Origin: Bin5 sp965220715
GTDB taxonomy: Bacteria; Chloroflexota; Anaerolineae; Caldilineales; Caldilineaceae
Assembly (NCBI GenBank): GCA_965220715.1
Contig: OZ244843.1
Span: 2,108,001 to 2,172,000 of the forward strand
Reading direction: 5' to 3'
Length of the DNA: 64,000 bases
Shown: piece by piece, positions 45,577 to 54,451 of the stretch
Layout: every line of letters begins with the position of its first letter
Numbering within the stretch: position 1 is the stretch's first letter
Made by a program: the position numbers and the translations under genes
Notes under the pieces: generated by a model
The model's input: the letters and a program-made list of their open reading frames with translations, nothing else
What the model was told of the DNA's origin: nothing
Database searches by the model: none

Positions 45577-45714
45577 CCACTGACCACTGCAGTTACTGAC
45601 CCCTGACCACTGCAGTCACTGACCACCGACCACTGACCACTGACCACTGACCACTGACCATTGACCACTGCAGTCACTGACCACCGACCACTAACCACCG
45701 ACCACTGCAGTTAC
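45577..45714. repeat. 7-bp-period array (CCACTGA type)
   Basis: Runs of CCACTGA and CCACCGA units are interrupted four times by CTGCAGT(T/C)AC, the same CTGCAGT that ends the arrays near 16.3 and 18.4 kb. The array reaches into the 3' end of the minus-strand DegT gene and supplies its last codons and stop (TAG at 45693-45691). Confidence 0.85.
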
Positions 45715-46959
45715 CCGCTTGCGGAAATGGCCGAATACCTTGCGGACCGCGGCCGAAATATCAGCCGTGTCCTCTTCGTCAAGGCTGGGCTGCATCGCGA
45801 AGCTGAATCCGCGCCGCATCAGCCTCTCTCCATTCGGGCATTCGACCAACCTGTAGTCGACCGGCTTGTCCCGCTTGTAGTCGAACGGAAAGTGGCTGCG
45901 CCCGTAGCAGTTCGGCCCCGCCAGGAACTCGTTGCGGTAGAGCGGCCCCTCTTTGCCCGACCCGATGTACGGCCCTCCGGCGGGGATGCCCTCATGTTGG
46001 AGCGCTTCCGCAAACTCCCACGCGTCACACTCCATCTTGTCGGTGTCCAAAGACATGCCCAACACCCAATACGAGTTCCGATCCCCCTCCCGCACCCGCT
46101 GCGGCGTTATCTCCTCGATATCCGATACCCCGTCGATGATCCGCTCCGCCGCCTGGATCTTCTTCTCGATATAGCCGTCCACCTTCTTCAACTGCGCGAT
46201 CAGGACCGAAGCCATCAGATCATTCAACTTGTAGTTGGGCGCCAGGAAATAGTTGGCGTAGGGTCGCCCTTCGAATGGTCCGCCGCCGCGGGGCAGAGCG
46301 CAGTCAGAGAAGATCAAGGCCCGTTCCCATAGCGTCTCTATATCGGACATGATTGCGCCGCCGCCTCCGGCAGAGAGATGCTTGCCGCCGAAGCTGAAGC
46401 CGTTGATATCACCCATCGAGCCGACCACTTTACCCTGGTATTCCGCGAAGTGAGCCTGGCAGCAATCCTCAATCAGGAAGATCTTATGGCGGTCGGCGAT
46501 CTCGCGCAGCGCCGCCATATCACAGGGGTTGCCAAAAAGATGCACGGCAATGATCGCACGCGTTCTGGGCGTAATCTTGGCCTCGACATCGGCCGGATCC
46601 AACGTGTACGTGTCGTCGACGTCCGCGAATATCGGCACACAGTTATGGAGCAGAGTGCCGATGATGCTGCCCCCGGATGTCCAAGGCGTGACGATGATCT
46701 CGTCGCCAGGATCGGGGTTGATCGCGCCGATACAAGTATGCATCGCCGCCGTGCCCGAGGTCACCGTAACAACATGGGCGACACCGTGGCGCGCCGCGAA
46801 CTCTCGCTCAAATTGCGCTACCTTCGGCCCCTTTCCCAGTGCACCTGAATTGATCACCTCCGAGAGTGCTTCGATATCCTCTTCGCCAAAGTAGTGACTT
46901 GGTCCAAAGGGCAGAGTACGCACAGGCGCGCCCCCCTGCATTGCTAATTGTTCGCCCAT
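45691..46959 (-). CDS. DegT/DnrJ/EryC1/StrS family PLP-dependent protein
   Basis: 422 residues. K193 in GFSFGGKHLSAGGGGA is the likely PLP lysine, and D165 lies in IEDCCQAHF. The C-terminal residues VTAVVGG come from the heptad repeat array, so the true ancestral end was probably a few residues different. AAGGAGAG precedes the ATG. It overlaps the stop of the upstream gene by 16 bases. The enzyme class transaminates keto-sugars; the substrate is unknown. Confidence 0.88.
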   Translation of the reverse strand: MGEQLAMQGGAPVRTLPFGPSHYFGEEDIEALSEVINSGALGKGPKVAQFEREFAARHGVAHVVTVTSGTAAMHTCIGAINPDPGDEIIVTPWTSGGSIIGTLLHNCVPIFADVDDTYTLDPADVEAKITPRTRAIIAVHLFGNPCDMAALREIADRHKIFLIEDCCQAHFAEYQGKVVGSMGDINGFSFGGKHLSAGGGGAIMSDIETLWERALIFSDCALPRGGGPFEGRPYANYFLAPNYKLNDLMASVLIAQLKKVDGYIEKKIQAAERIIDGVSDIEEITPQRVREGDRNSYWVLGMSLDTDKMECDAWEFAEALQHEGIPAGGPYIGSGKEGPLYRNEFLAGPNCYGRSHFPFDYKRDKPVDYRLVECPNGERLMRRGFSFAMQPSLDEEDTADISAAVRKVFGHFRKRVTAVVGG

Positions 46960-47705
46960 GACAGCTTCTCTCCTTCGCGCTTGGATTCGTCCTGTTCAGA
47001 TTCGCTTTCGCCCAGCAGTCCCGCCAATATACCTGCCAATTGCTCCAGATCTCGCGGCAACTGGTACTCCTCCGTGTCCTTCGTGATTCTCTTCTGCCCT
47101 CTTTCCAAAAGACCAAACTGCCAGATTGGCCCCGACGTGACCACACCGTATAGCTGCGCCTGCGCGCCTTCGCCAAACTGCGTCCCACTAAGGCCGCCCC
47201 GGGCTCGTCCCGCCCGCTGAGCCTTTCGCGCCCGCCGGGGATGTATCGGGCCCACCGTCGGTGTGGCGGCATCCTCACTCAAGCCAACCATCTGGACCGC
47301 CAACATCCTGAACCCGCCTTCCAGATCCCCGCTCTTCGCCCCCGCCACCACAAGTTCTTGCCTGCCGCGCAGCCAATAGTCCACCGCGCCATTCAGCCTC
47401 CCGCCAGTAACGGGATACTCGATGTTCATCTTGAATCTGACCCGGTCGAGCAAAGCAAACAACAGCGGCGTTACATAGAATGCACGGTACGCGGCTTCAT
47501 TGGTCAGAGGGACAAAGGGCAACCGTTCACGCATCTGCGCGCGCATCTGCTCAAGCTGCTGCGCCAGACGCGACACCTCTACGGAATGTAATGAAAAGGG
47601 GGCGCTGCGATAGCGGTAGCCTAAATCGGAAAGGATCTCGTCAGTCTCTGAATTCAACTCGAGGATCTGGGAAAACGTATAGGTAGTTCCGTCTTGGAGT
47701 ACCAT
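46944..47705 (-). CDS. PD-(D/E)XK nuclease-like hypothetical protein, catalytic glutamate missing
   Basis: About 253 residues from the ATG at 47705; an ATG at 47729 is equally open and neither has a strong ribosome binding site. The layout GAVDYWL...ELVVAGAKSGDLEGGF...LAVQMVGL and LYGVVTSGPIWQFGLL resembles a common family of restriction-endonuclease-fold proteins, where the motif normally reads V-E-A-K. Here the glutamate position is glycine (VAGAK). A basic insertion (about 155-180) is also unusual. The gene overlaps the DegT start. Without the acidic residue nuclease activity is doubtful, so it may be a structural or binding derivative. Confidence 0.6.
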   Translation of the reverse strand: MVLQDGTTYTFSQILELNSETDEILSDLGYRYRSAPFSLHSVEVSRLAQQLEQMRAQMRERLPFVPLTNEAAYRAFYVTPLLFALLDRVRFKMNIEYPVTGGRLNGAVDYWLRGRQELVVAGAKSGDLEGGFRMLAVQMVGLSEDAATPTVGPIHPRRARKAQRAGRARGGLSGTQFGEGAQAQLYGVVTSGPIWQFGLLERGQKRITKDTEEYQLPRDLEQLAGILAGLLGESESEQDESKREGEKLSWANN

Positions 47706-48330
47706 GAAATTGTTGCCTTGGCACGCCATGTGGGGCGCGACAGCCTGTGCCAGGCGTGCGGAGGTTGCCTTCCCCTACATTCTTCAGGGGTCAGACAGTT
47801 CCGTGGCTTCGCTTCCCAGACAACATTGTGTAGGCGCTCTACCTGTAGCGCAACTTCACTCCATCCTAGCAAAGCGTTGGCCGTATGTCAAAGTAGATTC
47901 CGGTGGCGGGTGCGGCACAGAAGTTTACCGAAGAGCGATGGCGGGCGGTCGAGCGATGCCGGCGAAGCGAAGAACTCGAGAGTTTCTTGTGCATACCTTT
48001 GGCAGGCGCAGGTCGAGCGCATATAGGATGCTCGCCGAACGCTCACACGCAACCACTGCCATGAATCCACGCGTCACCTCTTCGATGGCTTCAAAGCCTT
48101 CATAGACCGTATCAGTGCGAGTCTCGATCAGATCTTGACCCGCCTATGGTCCAAATGTAAAGTCGACCCAGAGTACAAAAAACTCTCGGCATCAAACTCA
48201 ACTTACATAAGCATAAGACCTTGGAAGCTGTTTGAAGAGTAAAGGCCATCGGTCAAATTGTGGTATGCGTTATTATGGCAAAGCCCGGATGGGACGCGCT
48301 ATACCTTCACGCAAAGCCCGCAATCCCACC
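47706..48330. other. 600-bp gap upstream of the nuclease-like gene
   Basis: I see no gene I can defend. Plus-strand frames at 47888-48236 read in two phases as protein-like text (for example FTEERWRAVERCRRSEEL, then HLFDGFKAFIDRISASLDQI), which may be a decayed gene, but I cannot name a family. Confidence 0.35.
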
Positions 48331-49380
48331 CTACAGGCACTTCTCAAACAACGCATAGTGATGCTGCCAGAACGGGGTACCCTTCCTGGCGTAGGACTCG
48401 CTCTGGATGCCGGACCGCACAAGCGCGGCAATGCCGAATTGCGCGCCCCCGGCAGCGGCAGACTTGACGACCAAATGCGCAAGCGCGTTCGACATTCTCT
48501 GCCCGCGCGCCTCTTTTCTCACGGCTGTGCTCTTCAGGACGGCGTAGGTCTCAGCGTCTGCGCCTGAGGAAGGAAAATGCTGGTCGGTGAATGCGTAGAA
48601 GAAGCCCACATCGTGCCCCTGCGGAGAGACGGCCACGTACGAACAGTCCTGCCCGGGCTTATAAAATTGGCCGATGGACTGGTCGAAGAGAGGTTGGGGC
48701 ACGCTTTCGAACAGGAAACTGTCTGCAAAGGCTTCATTGGCGATGCGGTAGAGCATGGATGCCTCGCCTTTGAACAGCCGCGACCAATCCAGCTGGCGGA
48801 AGCGGAAACCTTTTGCGAGCGCGCCTTCGTAATCACTTTCCGTCTGCTCCAGAAATCGATCCAGGTTGCCGAATGCGGTCGAATGGTAGTCGATCCTGCG
48901 CTCGAATCCCGCCGCTAAAAAGTGCTCCACATAGTCCGGCGGATTAACCGGCTCCCACGGAAAGCAACGCTCGTCGCGCTCGTTCACGCGAAAGCGGTAA
49001 GGAAGCCAGGTATTAAGATTCACAGGCCCGTACACGCTCGCAGCCTTCCCTTGCAGAAAGCCGCACGCTGCCTCGATCAGTATCTGAGCCGCCTTCTCGG
49101 CACCGGCAAGGCGGGTGTCAACTTCAAAGAAGCCCACATAACCGGTCTGCGCATAGCGGCACGACACGTTGGCGCCGATACGACCAATGGGGTCGCCGTC
49201 CTGTTCCAGGAGCCAGAAATCGCGCGGCGCCGGCAGTTGCATTTCGATGAGTTCCCGCTCAAGCTGGTCCGGGATGAGCGCGTTGCGATACCGGCCGCCG
49301 CGCAGTTGACCCGGCAGCAGCGAAAACGCCCGTGCAAAGGCACGTTTGTCGTCGGCGAGCGTATAACTCCTCAACTTCAT
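48331..49380 (-). CDS. GNAT-like acyltransferase (two-lobed, 349 residues)
   Basis: The first 100 residues have GNAT features (DFWLLEQDGDPIGRIGANVS, VGFFEVD, AAQILIEAACGFL). The second half has a further GNAT-like region (VAVSPQGHDVGFFYAFTD, VRKEARGQRMSNALAHLVVKSA), where the R-x-x-G-x-A-type acetyl-CoA loop is recognisable as EARGQRMS. This suggests a tandem GNAT or FemX-like protein that transfers an acyl group to an amine or lipid head group. It overlaps the stop of the dikinase by four bases and ends the five-gene operon. Confidence 0.65.
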   Translation of the reverse strand: MKLRSYTLADDKRAFARAFSLLPGQLRGGRYRNALIPDQLERELIEMQLPAPRDFWLLEQDGDPIGRIGANVSCRYAQTGYVGFFEVDTRLAGAEKAAQILIEAACGFLQGKAASVYGPVNLNTWLPYRFRVNERDERCFPWEPVNPPDYVEHFLAAGFERRIDYHSTAFGNLDRFLEQTESDYEGALAKGFRFRQLDWSRLFKGEASMLYRIANEAFADSFLFESVPQPLFDQSIGQFYKPGQDCSYVAVSPQGHDVGFFYAFTDQHFPSSGADAETYAVLKSTAVRKEARGQRMSNALAHLVVKSAAAGGAQFGIAALVRSGIQSESYARKGTPFWQHHYALFEKCL

Positions 49381-52142
49381 TGCAGGATTTTTACCTCCCC
49401 CTTGCCCGCGTCCATGCGCACACGCTGCCCCGTCTGCAACCTCTGCATCAGCCCCCCCGTAATGCCGACGATGGTGGGAAGTCCAAGTTCCCGCGCCACG
49501 ACGGCTGAATGCGAAAGCAGACTACCGCGTTCGATGAGGAGCCCGGCGCAGGAAGGGTAGAGAGGGACCCAGCCGGGATCGGTTCGGGCGGTGACCAGAA
49601 TTTGCTGATCGAGCTGCTCGGCCTCCTGCGGGGTGCGGGCAACGAGGACGACGCCTTCGACGACGCCGGGGCAGCATGGCGTGCCGGTCAGAATGTTGGG
49701 GTCGTCGGTCTCGCGTTGATCGAGTTCGGGGCGCAGAAGGTCGGCCGCGTCCAGGAGTTGCGGCTGCTGTGCCCATACGCCCACTGCCCCCTGGGTAAGA
49801 AACCGGTCCGGCGGGGCCGGCGCCTGGCGGAACTTGCCGTACTCTTGCCGCCTGAAGCTTGCCAGTCCGCCCAGATCGGTCACGGCAAGTCGTCCCTCGA
49901 TAAAGGCGAAGATCTCGTCCACGGTCAGATAGAAGATGTCGTCGACGACCTCCAAGACGTGAAGACGGACCAACTGCAGGCCGATGCCGCGGAACAGATG
50001 GCGGGCGAGGCCGAAGACTTTTGTCCTGTCGAAGCGCAGGTTTTCCCGCTGCCGGACGGTGCGCCGCGCCTGCTTGAGTACCCAGCGGTAGACAGGGCGT
50101 TTCCAGCCGGATAGGGCACTGTCGATCCGGCCCTCGGCTGCATTTCGAATTGCCTTTTCGCGCTCGATCATGGCGTCGATGTCATAGGCCTTGTCACGCA
50201 CATAGCGGGCGATTGCGCTGATGACGAAGGTGGGATCGTCGTGCAGGTCCGGTTCCTCCAGCTTCAGCTCGTTGACGGACCGGAAACCGTAGAGGTCAAG
50301 AAACTCGCCGAGCATGGCGGCAGTCTCGGGTGCCTGATCCAGTTCTCGCCAGACCTGATCAGGCGGCGAATCGATGAACCACGCTCTCGTCCGGGCGTCT
50401 CCGTCATCTATCCGGGCCGCTATCTTCATCAGCATCCGGGTGGGCGCGGTGCTAACCAGACCGCCTTCCCCGCATAGCAGGTCATTCTGGAGAGAGGACG
50501 CCCAGCCCAGCTGTCGCTCGGGGCCTTCTCCGGTCCTTGTCCCAGGCTCATCTTGGCTAATCCATCTCTCTGTAAGTTTCTTGAGCAGCCCGAAAAAGAC
50601 CATACACAGATAGTCGTTGATGATCGGCGCGTGCCACCTCTTCAAAAGCTCTTCCTCGATGGCGGCGTACTGTTCCAGCAACGCGTTCAGCGACATCGTA
50701 TCGAAATCAAGCCGTCGCGACGCCTCGTAGACGGCAGTGAATCTCTTCTGAAATTCCTCGACGATGCCGTCCAGTCGCATAAAATGCCAAATGGTTGTGG
50801 CGGTCACGGCAAGTTGGCGAAGGCGCGAGTGGCGCGGCGGCTCTTGCATATCGTCGAACAGGGATGACAACTCCGGGCCGAGGCTCTGCCGCACCCCCAT
50901 CATCGTCTCCATGAACGAGTCGCTGCGCCCGCCCACAGGCAGCATTCGTATCAGCCGGTACCAGTTGATCAGGTTATAGTAGATGCGGCCCTGAATGAGG
51001 CCGAGCATGTTGCGAAACATGGCGTCTTGTTGCTCGACAACATGCCCGGGGATGCCCATGATTTGGCAGAACTGGATGTAGACTTGGCGGTAGGCCCTGC
51101 TGGCGAAACTGAAGGTCAGGGGAGAGGTGATCCCCTCGTAGCTCTCGATGATGTTGGCGTTGTCCCAGAGGGCGTATTGCGTTCCGATTACCTCTTTGTC
51201 GTAGAAGGCTTCGGGGGGAAGGGTAGTGATTGGGCGCGTCTGCAGAAGGAAGAGTTGGCCGTCCGGGTCGAAAGCCCACTCGCAATCTTGCGGCGACCCC
51301 ATCAGCTCTTCCAGGCGCCGCACCTGTTTCGCCACCGTCTTGACCTGTTCATCGGACAGGCACGGCCGCGTCTGGTCCGCAGCCGGAACCGGATCCAGCT
51401 GGATGCCCCCTTGCGCCCGCTGCCGGTAGGCTTCGGTCTTGCGCGCGATCTTCGCTTCGACAGATTGCGTCTGCCGGTTAACCGCGAAATGATCGGATTC
51501 CAACGCGCCGCTGACAAGACCCTCGCCAAGTCCATAGACAGCATCAACGATGATCTGATCGCGGTCGAGCGGCGCAGCGGGATTACGCGAAAAGGCGACG
51601 CCGGACACCTCTGCCTGCACCATCTCCTGGATGACGATGGCGACCCGGATGTCGCGGACAGTCATTCCCTTCTCTTGCCGGTAAGAGAGCGCCCGTTCGG
51701 AGAAGCCTGACGCCCAGCAACGCCTGACCGACGCCGACACCGCCTCGTCTCCCTTTTGATAGAGAAACGAAGAGTGCTGGCCGGCAAAGGAGGCGGTGGG
51801 AGAATCTTCGTCGATGGCGCTTGAGCGAATCGCGAGAAATGTCTCGCCCAGGTTCATGGTTTCGATCATCCGGAACAGTTCTTCCTCGACCTGAGCGGGC
51901 AGCGGCCTGGAAAGGAAAAGATCTTCAACCTGGCGGGCAAACTGGCCGCGGTCTCCCGCGAGTGTCAACCGGTCGTGCAGCCCGTGTTGGTTGACGAAGG
52001 CATCGAAAGCGCGCGCAGACAGACAGAACCAGGGAGGCACGCGCAGCCCGTGCTGGGTGATGCGAGCCAGGTTGGCGGCCTTGCCGCCGCCGTCGGCAAG
52101 ATAGAGGGAGGGCCTGTCGCGACTGGTGAGGATTGTTGCCAT
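49377..52142 (-). CDS. PEP synthase/rifampin phosphotransferase-like swivelling dikinase
   Basis: 921 residues from the ATG at 52142. The N-terminal ATP-grasp (about 10-320) contains GGGKAANLARI and CEWAFDPDGQLFLLQTRPI. A middle helical domain (about 340-760) follows. The PEP-utilising swivelling domain is at the very C-terminus with catalytic H878 in SLLSHSAVVARELGLP. This is the order of rifampin phosphotransferases, not of PPDK or PEP synthase, which carry a C-terminal PEP-binding barrel. The enzyme should split ATP and pass a phosphate through histidine to a small molecule. The acceptor is unknown. It starts four bases after the UbiA stop. Confidence 0.82.
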   Translation of the reverse strand: MATILTSRDRPSLYLADGGGKAANLARITQHGLRVPPWFCLSARAFDAFVNQHGLHDRLTLAGDRGQFARQVEDLFLSRPLPAQVEEELFRMIETMNLGETFLAIRSSAIDEDSPTASFAGQHSSFLYQKGDEAVSASVRRCWASGFSERALSYRQEKGMTVRDIRVAIVIQEMVQAEVSGVAFSRNPAAPLDRDQIIVDAVYGLGEGLVSGALESDHFAVNRQTQSVEAKIARKTEAYRQRAQGGIQLDPVPAADQTRPCLSDEQVKTVAKQVRRLEELMGSPQDCEWAFDPDGQLFLLQTRPITTLPPEAFYDKEVIGTQYALWDNANIIESYEGITSPLTFSFASRAYRQVYIQFCQIMGIPGHVVEQQDAMFRNMLGLIQGRIYYNLINWYRLIRMLPVGGRSDSFMETMMGVRQSLGPELSSLFDDMQEPPRHSRLRQLAVTATTIWHFMRLDGIVEEFQKRFTAVYEASRRLDFDTMSLNALLEQYAAIEEELLKRWHAPIINDYLCMVFFGLLKKLTERWISQDEPGTRTGEGPERQLGWASSLQNDLLCGEGGLVSTAPTRMLMKIAARIDDGDARTRAWFIDSPPDQVWRELDQAPETAAMLGEFLDLYGFRSVNELKLEEPDLHDDPTFVISAIARYVRDKAYDIDAMIEREKAIRNAAEGRIDSALSGWKRPVYRWVLKQARRTVRQRENLRFDRTKVFGLARHLFRGIGLQLVRLHVLEVVDDIFYLTVDEIFAFIEGRLAVTDLGGLASFRRQEYGKFRQAPAPPDRFLTQGAVGVWAQQPQLLDAADLLRPELDQRETDDPNILTGTPCCPGVVEGVVLVARTPQEAEQLDQQILVTARTDPGWVPLYPSCAGLLIERGSLLSHSAVVARELGLPTIVGITGGLMQRLQTGQRVRMDAGKGEVKILQ

Positions 52143-52146
52143 ACCG

Positions 52147-53022
52147 CTATCCTGTGCTTCTGAGCCATGTGGCCAACGGAACTGCCCACACGTGTAATGA
52201 CAGCGAAATTGTTGCCCCGTGCTCGATAATTTTGAAGCGGTTGGGCGCAAGGAGGAGGAGAGACAACAGCGCAATCAGGATACCCTCAAGGGGCCACAGC
52301 ATTTGCCCCAACCCAAGCCCAAGCGCGCCCAGAGCGGAGAGAGCTACAGTGCATATGGTAAGGCCAAGCGTCTTTGCAGGTCCATAGTGGGAGAGGTAGG
52401 TCTGCCGGAGCGGATGCGCGTCTGGATCGAGCTTGCGGCAGATTTCGTAGGCGAAGAAGGCGCCGAGGACGGTGATGCCAAGAAACGCTGGCTGCAGATG
52501 ACGCCAGGCAGCCGGATTGCCGGCCAGGACGCAGAAGTAGCAGAGGGGGAGAATGATGACCTGGTGCGAGGCCGCATAGAGGAGCGGGCGGCTCGCCAGC
52601 CAGGACCCGGCGTAGAACTCTCGGTACATCAGCCACAGATAGCCGGTGACCAGCAGGTAGGAGATGCCGGCCGGGCGGTTGGCAAGCCCGACGACAACAC
52701 TAAACAGGAGCATTGCGACTGCCAAACCCTTGACGGCAACCGCCACTTGCGCAGGTGCGATGAGTCCTCTGGGCAAGGGCCGGTGGGGATGGGCAATTTT
52801 GTCCTTTTCGTAATCCTTATGTTCGTCCATGATTCTGAGGACGGCGAAGAACAGAAAAGCGCCCGCGGCCGCGATGGCAGTGGCTCCCCAAGGGGCAGCG
52901 GCAGATTTTTCATTGGCAACCGCGCCGCCCAGAGCGTTGCCGGAAATCGCCAGACCTACAACCAGGACCAGGTAGGAAGGCAAGGGCACCCGCTCCTTCA
53001 GGAAGGTTATCCAGGCGCCCAT
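52147..53022 (-). CDS. UbiA-family prenyltransferase-like membrane protein
   Basis: 291 residues with about eight hydrophobic segments. The first aspartate-rich motif is IMDEHKDYEKDKIAHPHRPLP (D66-D74), and a second polar region is ICRKLDPDAHPLRQTYLSHYG (about 203-222). UbiA enzymes transfer an isoprenoid or similar diphosphate group to an aromatic ring, glycerol phosphate or sugar phosphate. AGAGGTG precedes the ATG. It overlaps the AMP-ligase gene by 16 bases. Its prenyl acceptor is unknown. Confidence 0.82.
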   Translation of the reverse strand: MGAWITFLKERVPLPSYLVLVVGLAISGNALGGAVANEKSAAAPWGATAIAAAGAFLFFAVLRIMDEHKDYEKDKIAHPHRPLPRGLIAPAQVAVAVKGLAVAMLLFSVVVGLANRPAGISYLLVTGYLWLMYREFYAGSWLASRPLLYAASHQVIILPLCYFCVLAGNPAAWRHLQPAFLGITVLGAFFAYEICRKLDPDAHPLRQTYLSHYGPAKTLGLTICTVALSALGALGLGLGQMLWPLEGILIALLSLLLLAPNRFKIIEHGATISLSLHVWAVPLATWLRSTG

Positions 53023-54422
53023 TTTGCACCTCTTGTCAGGCTTTTGTGGCGGTCGATGCGGGACCTGTGCCGGCGATCGCGCACGATCCGCGTCCGAACG
53101 ATGCGGTCGATGCCGGGCAACTGGATTTTGGCGTCGATTTCGCCCACCAGGAGGGCCTCGCCCGCGGGCGTCCGGTGGACGAAGCAGTTGCTGGTTTGGA
53201 GGGCGCTGTAGACGCTCTGTTCCAGTTCAAAATCCGACTCGGCCTGGTTGGCGCGCCCGCGATACCGCCATGCGCCGTCGCTTTCGCAGGCGCCGATTCG
53301 ATCTCCCATGAAGTGCCAGGCGCGCCCCGCTTCGTCGATTCGTTTGTCAGTTCGATTGGCGTCTTCATTCCCCAGGTATGGGCCGCAGACGTGGGGTCCA
53401 TGTACCCAGAGCCCCTTTTCGTCAGAGCGGTATTCGATCTCCGGGACCGGCTTTCCGAGGAAAAGGGTCTGGAAGTAGCCCTTTTCCCTGCTGCGCCTGA
53501 CGGCGGTCTGGGCGTCTGCCACGGCGACAGGCTCGGCCTCGGTGCTGCCATAAAGCTGCTTCCAATGGGCGTGCGGCCAGCGCTCAAAGGCCCGTTCGAA
53601 GATCCGGCAGTCGGTCAGCGCGCCGCCCACGTGGACGCTCTTGAGGCTGGGAAGAGTTGCATGTTGCATCAGCTCCAACAGAAAGGCAGGGCCGCAGGTC
53701 AGCGATTCCGGCTGCAGCGACGGCGGCAACCGATCGATTTGACGCAGAAGCCGGTGTTTCCAGGGATTTGGCAACACCAGCGAGGGTCGGCCAGAAGCGA
53801 GATTGGCCAGAACGAAATTGGCGAAAATGCACAGGTCTGTCCCCGCTAGTTCGGCAGTGTTGAGCGAACGGCCCAGCACCTGATGCTGTTGGAGGAGCGC
53901 GCCCTGGGTTCTGACAACACCCTTGGGCGCACCGGTCGTACCGGAGGTAAAGGTAATGATCGCCGGCGAGTCGGCATCGGTATCTTCAACCACGAATTTC
54001 CAGCGGCTTGTCTGTTGCGTCAGGCTGCGGATACTCAGCTTGTGAGGAATACTACGAATGGCCCGATAGCGCAAGCCCCATAGCTTTCCCAGCCAGCCGC
54101 TGACAAAAAACTTGGGCGCTACCGCCCTCGTTGCGTGTTCTATGTGGCCGGCGGGCATCCACGGTTCAATGAGGACGACGGTTGCGCCGATAGCGAGGAT
54201 AGCGAACACGGCCGCGTAGAGCCGGACGCTGAGGCGGTCCTGTACGAGGATCAGGTCGCCTGATTGGACGCCGCCGGCGACGAGCGCGTGTTGCATGGCG
54301 TTCGCCAGCGTGAAAAGCTCGGCAAAGGTGGTTACAGAGCCTGCCGAAGCGCCCGGAAACCAGATGGCAGGCCGATCGGGGCTTTCGGCGACATGGTCGA
54401 GAGTCAGTTGGACGCAGTTCAA
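53007..54422 (-). CDS. AMP-binding acyl- or aryl-CoA ligase-like enzyme
   Basis: 471 residues, slightly short for the family (usually 500-550). The P-loop is TFTSGTTGAPKG (157-168), the adenine motif LYGSTEAEP is near 291, GDRIG stands for the GDxG aspartate region, and the C-terminal RSRIDRHKSL supplies the catalytic lysine. The substrate pocket is not readable. The start is TTG at 54422 with GGGAG five bases upstream. It lies 29 bases after the DUF3419 gene and overlaps the UbiA gene. OleC-type ligases have a similar N-terminal half. Confidence 0.85.
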   Translation of the reverse strand: MNCVQLTLDHVAESPDRPAIWFPGASAGSVTTFAELFTLANAMQHALVAGGVQSGDLILVQDRLSVRLYAAVFAILAIGATVVLIEPWMPAGHIEHATRAVAPKFFVSGWLGKLWGLRYRAIRSIPHKLSIRSLTQQTSRWKFVVEDTDADSPAIITFTSGTTGAPKGVVRTQGALLQQHQVLGRSLNTAELAGTDLCIFANFVLANLASGRPSLVLPNPWKHRLLRQIDRLPPSLQPESLTCGPAFLLELMQHATLPSLKSVHVGGALTDCRIFERAFERWPHAHWKQLYGSTEAEPVAVADAQTAVRRSREKGYFQTLFLGKPVPEIEYRSDEKGLWVHGPHVCGPYLGNEDANRTDKRIDEAGRAWHFMGDRIGACESDGAWRYRGRANQAESDFELEQSVYSALQTSNCFVHRTPAGEALLVGEIDAKIQLPGIDRIVRTRIVRDRRHRSRIDRHKSLTRGAKWAPG

Positions 54423-54451
54423 AAGAGCTCCCGTGGGACTGAATTCATCTG

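Noticed and set aside
45577..45714. Considered as a CRISPR array
   Set aside because: The unit is 7 bp with no unique spacers of constant length, and no cas genes are in the window.
47704..48236. Plus-strand frames with protein-like stretches in two phases
   Set aside because: They could be a decayed gene, but no family is recognisable and the phase change is not in a homopolymer, so I did not call a pseudogene.
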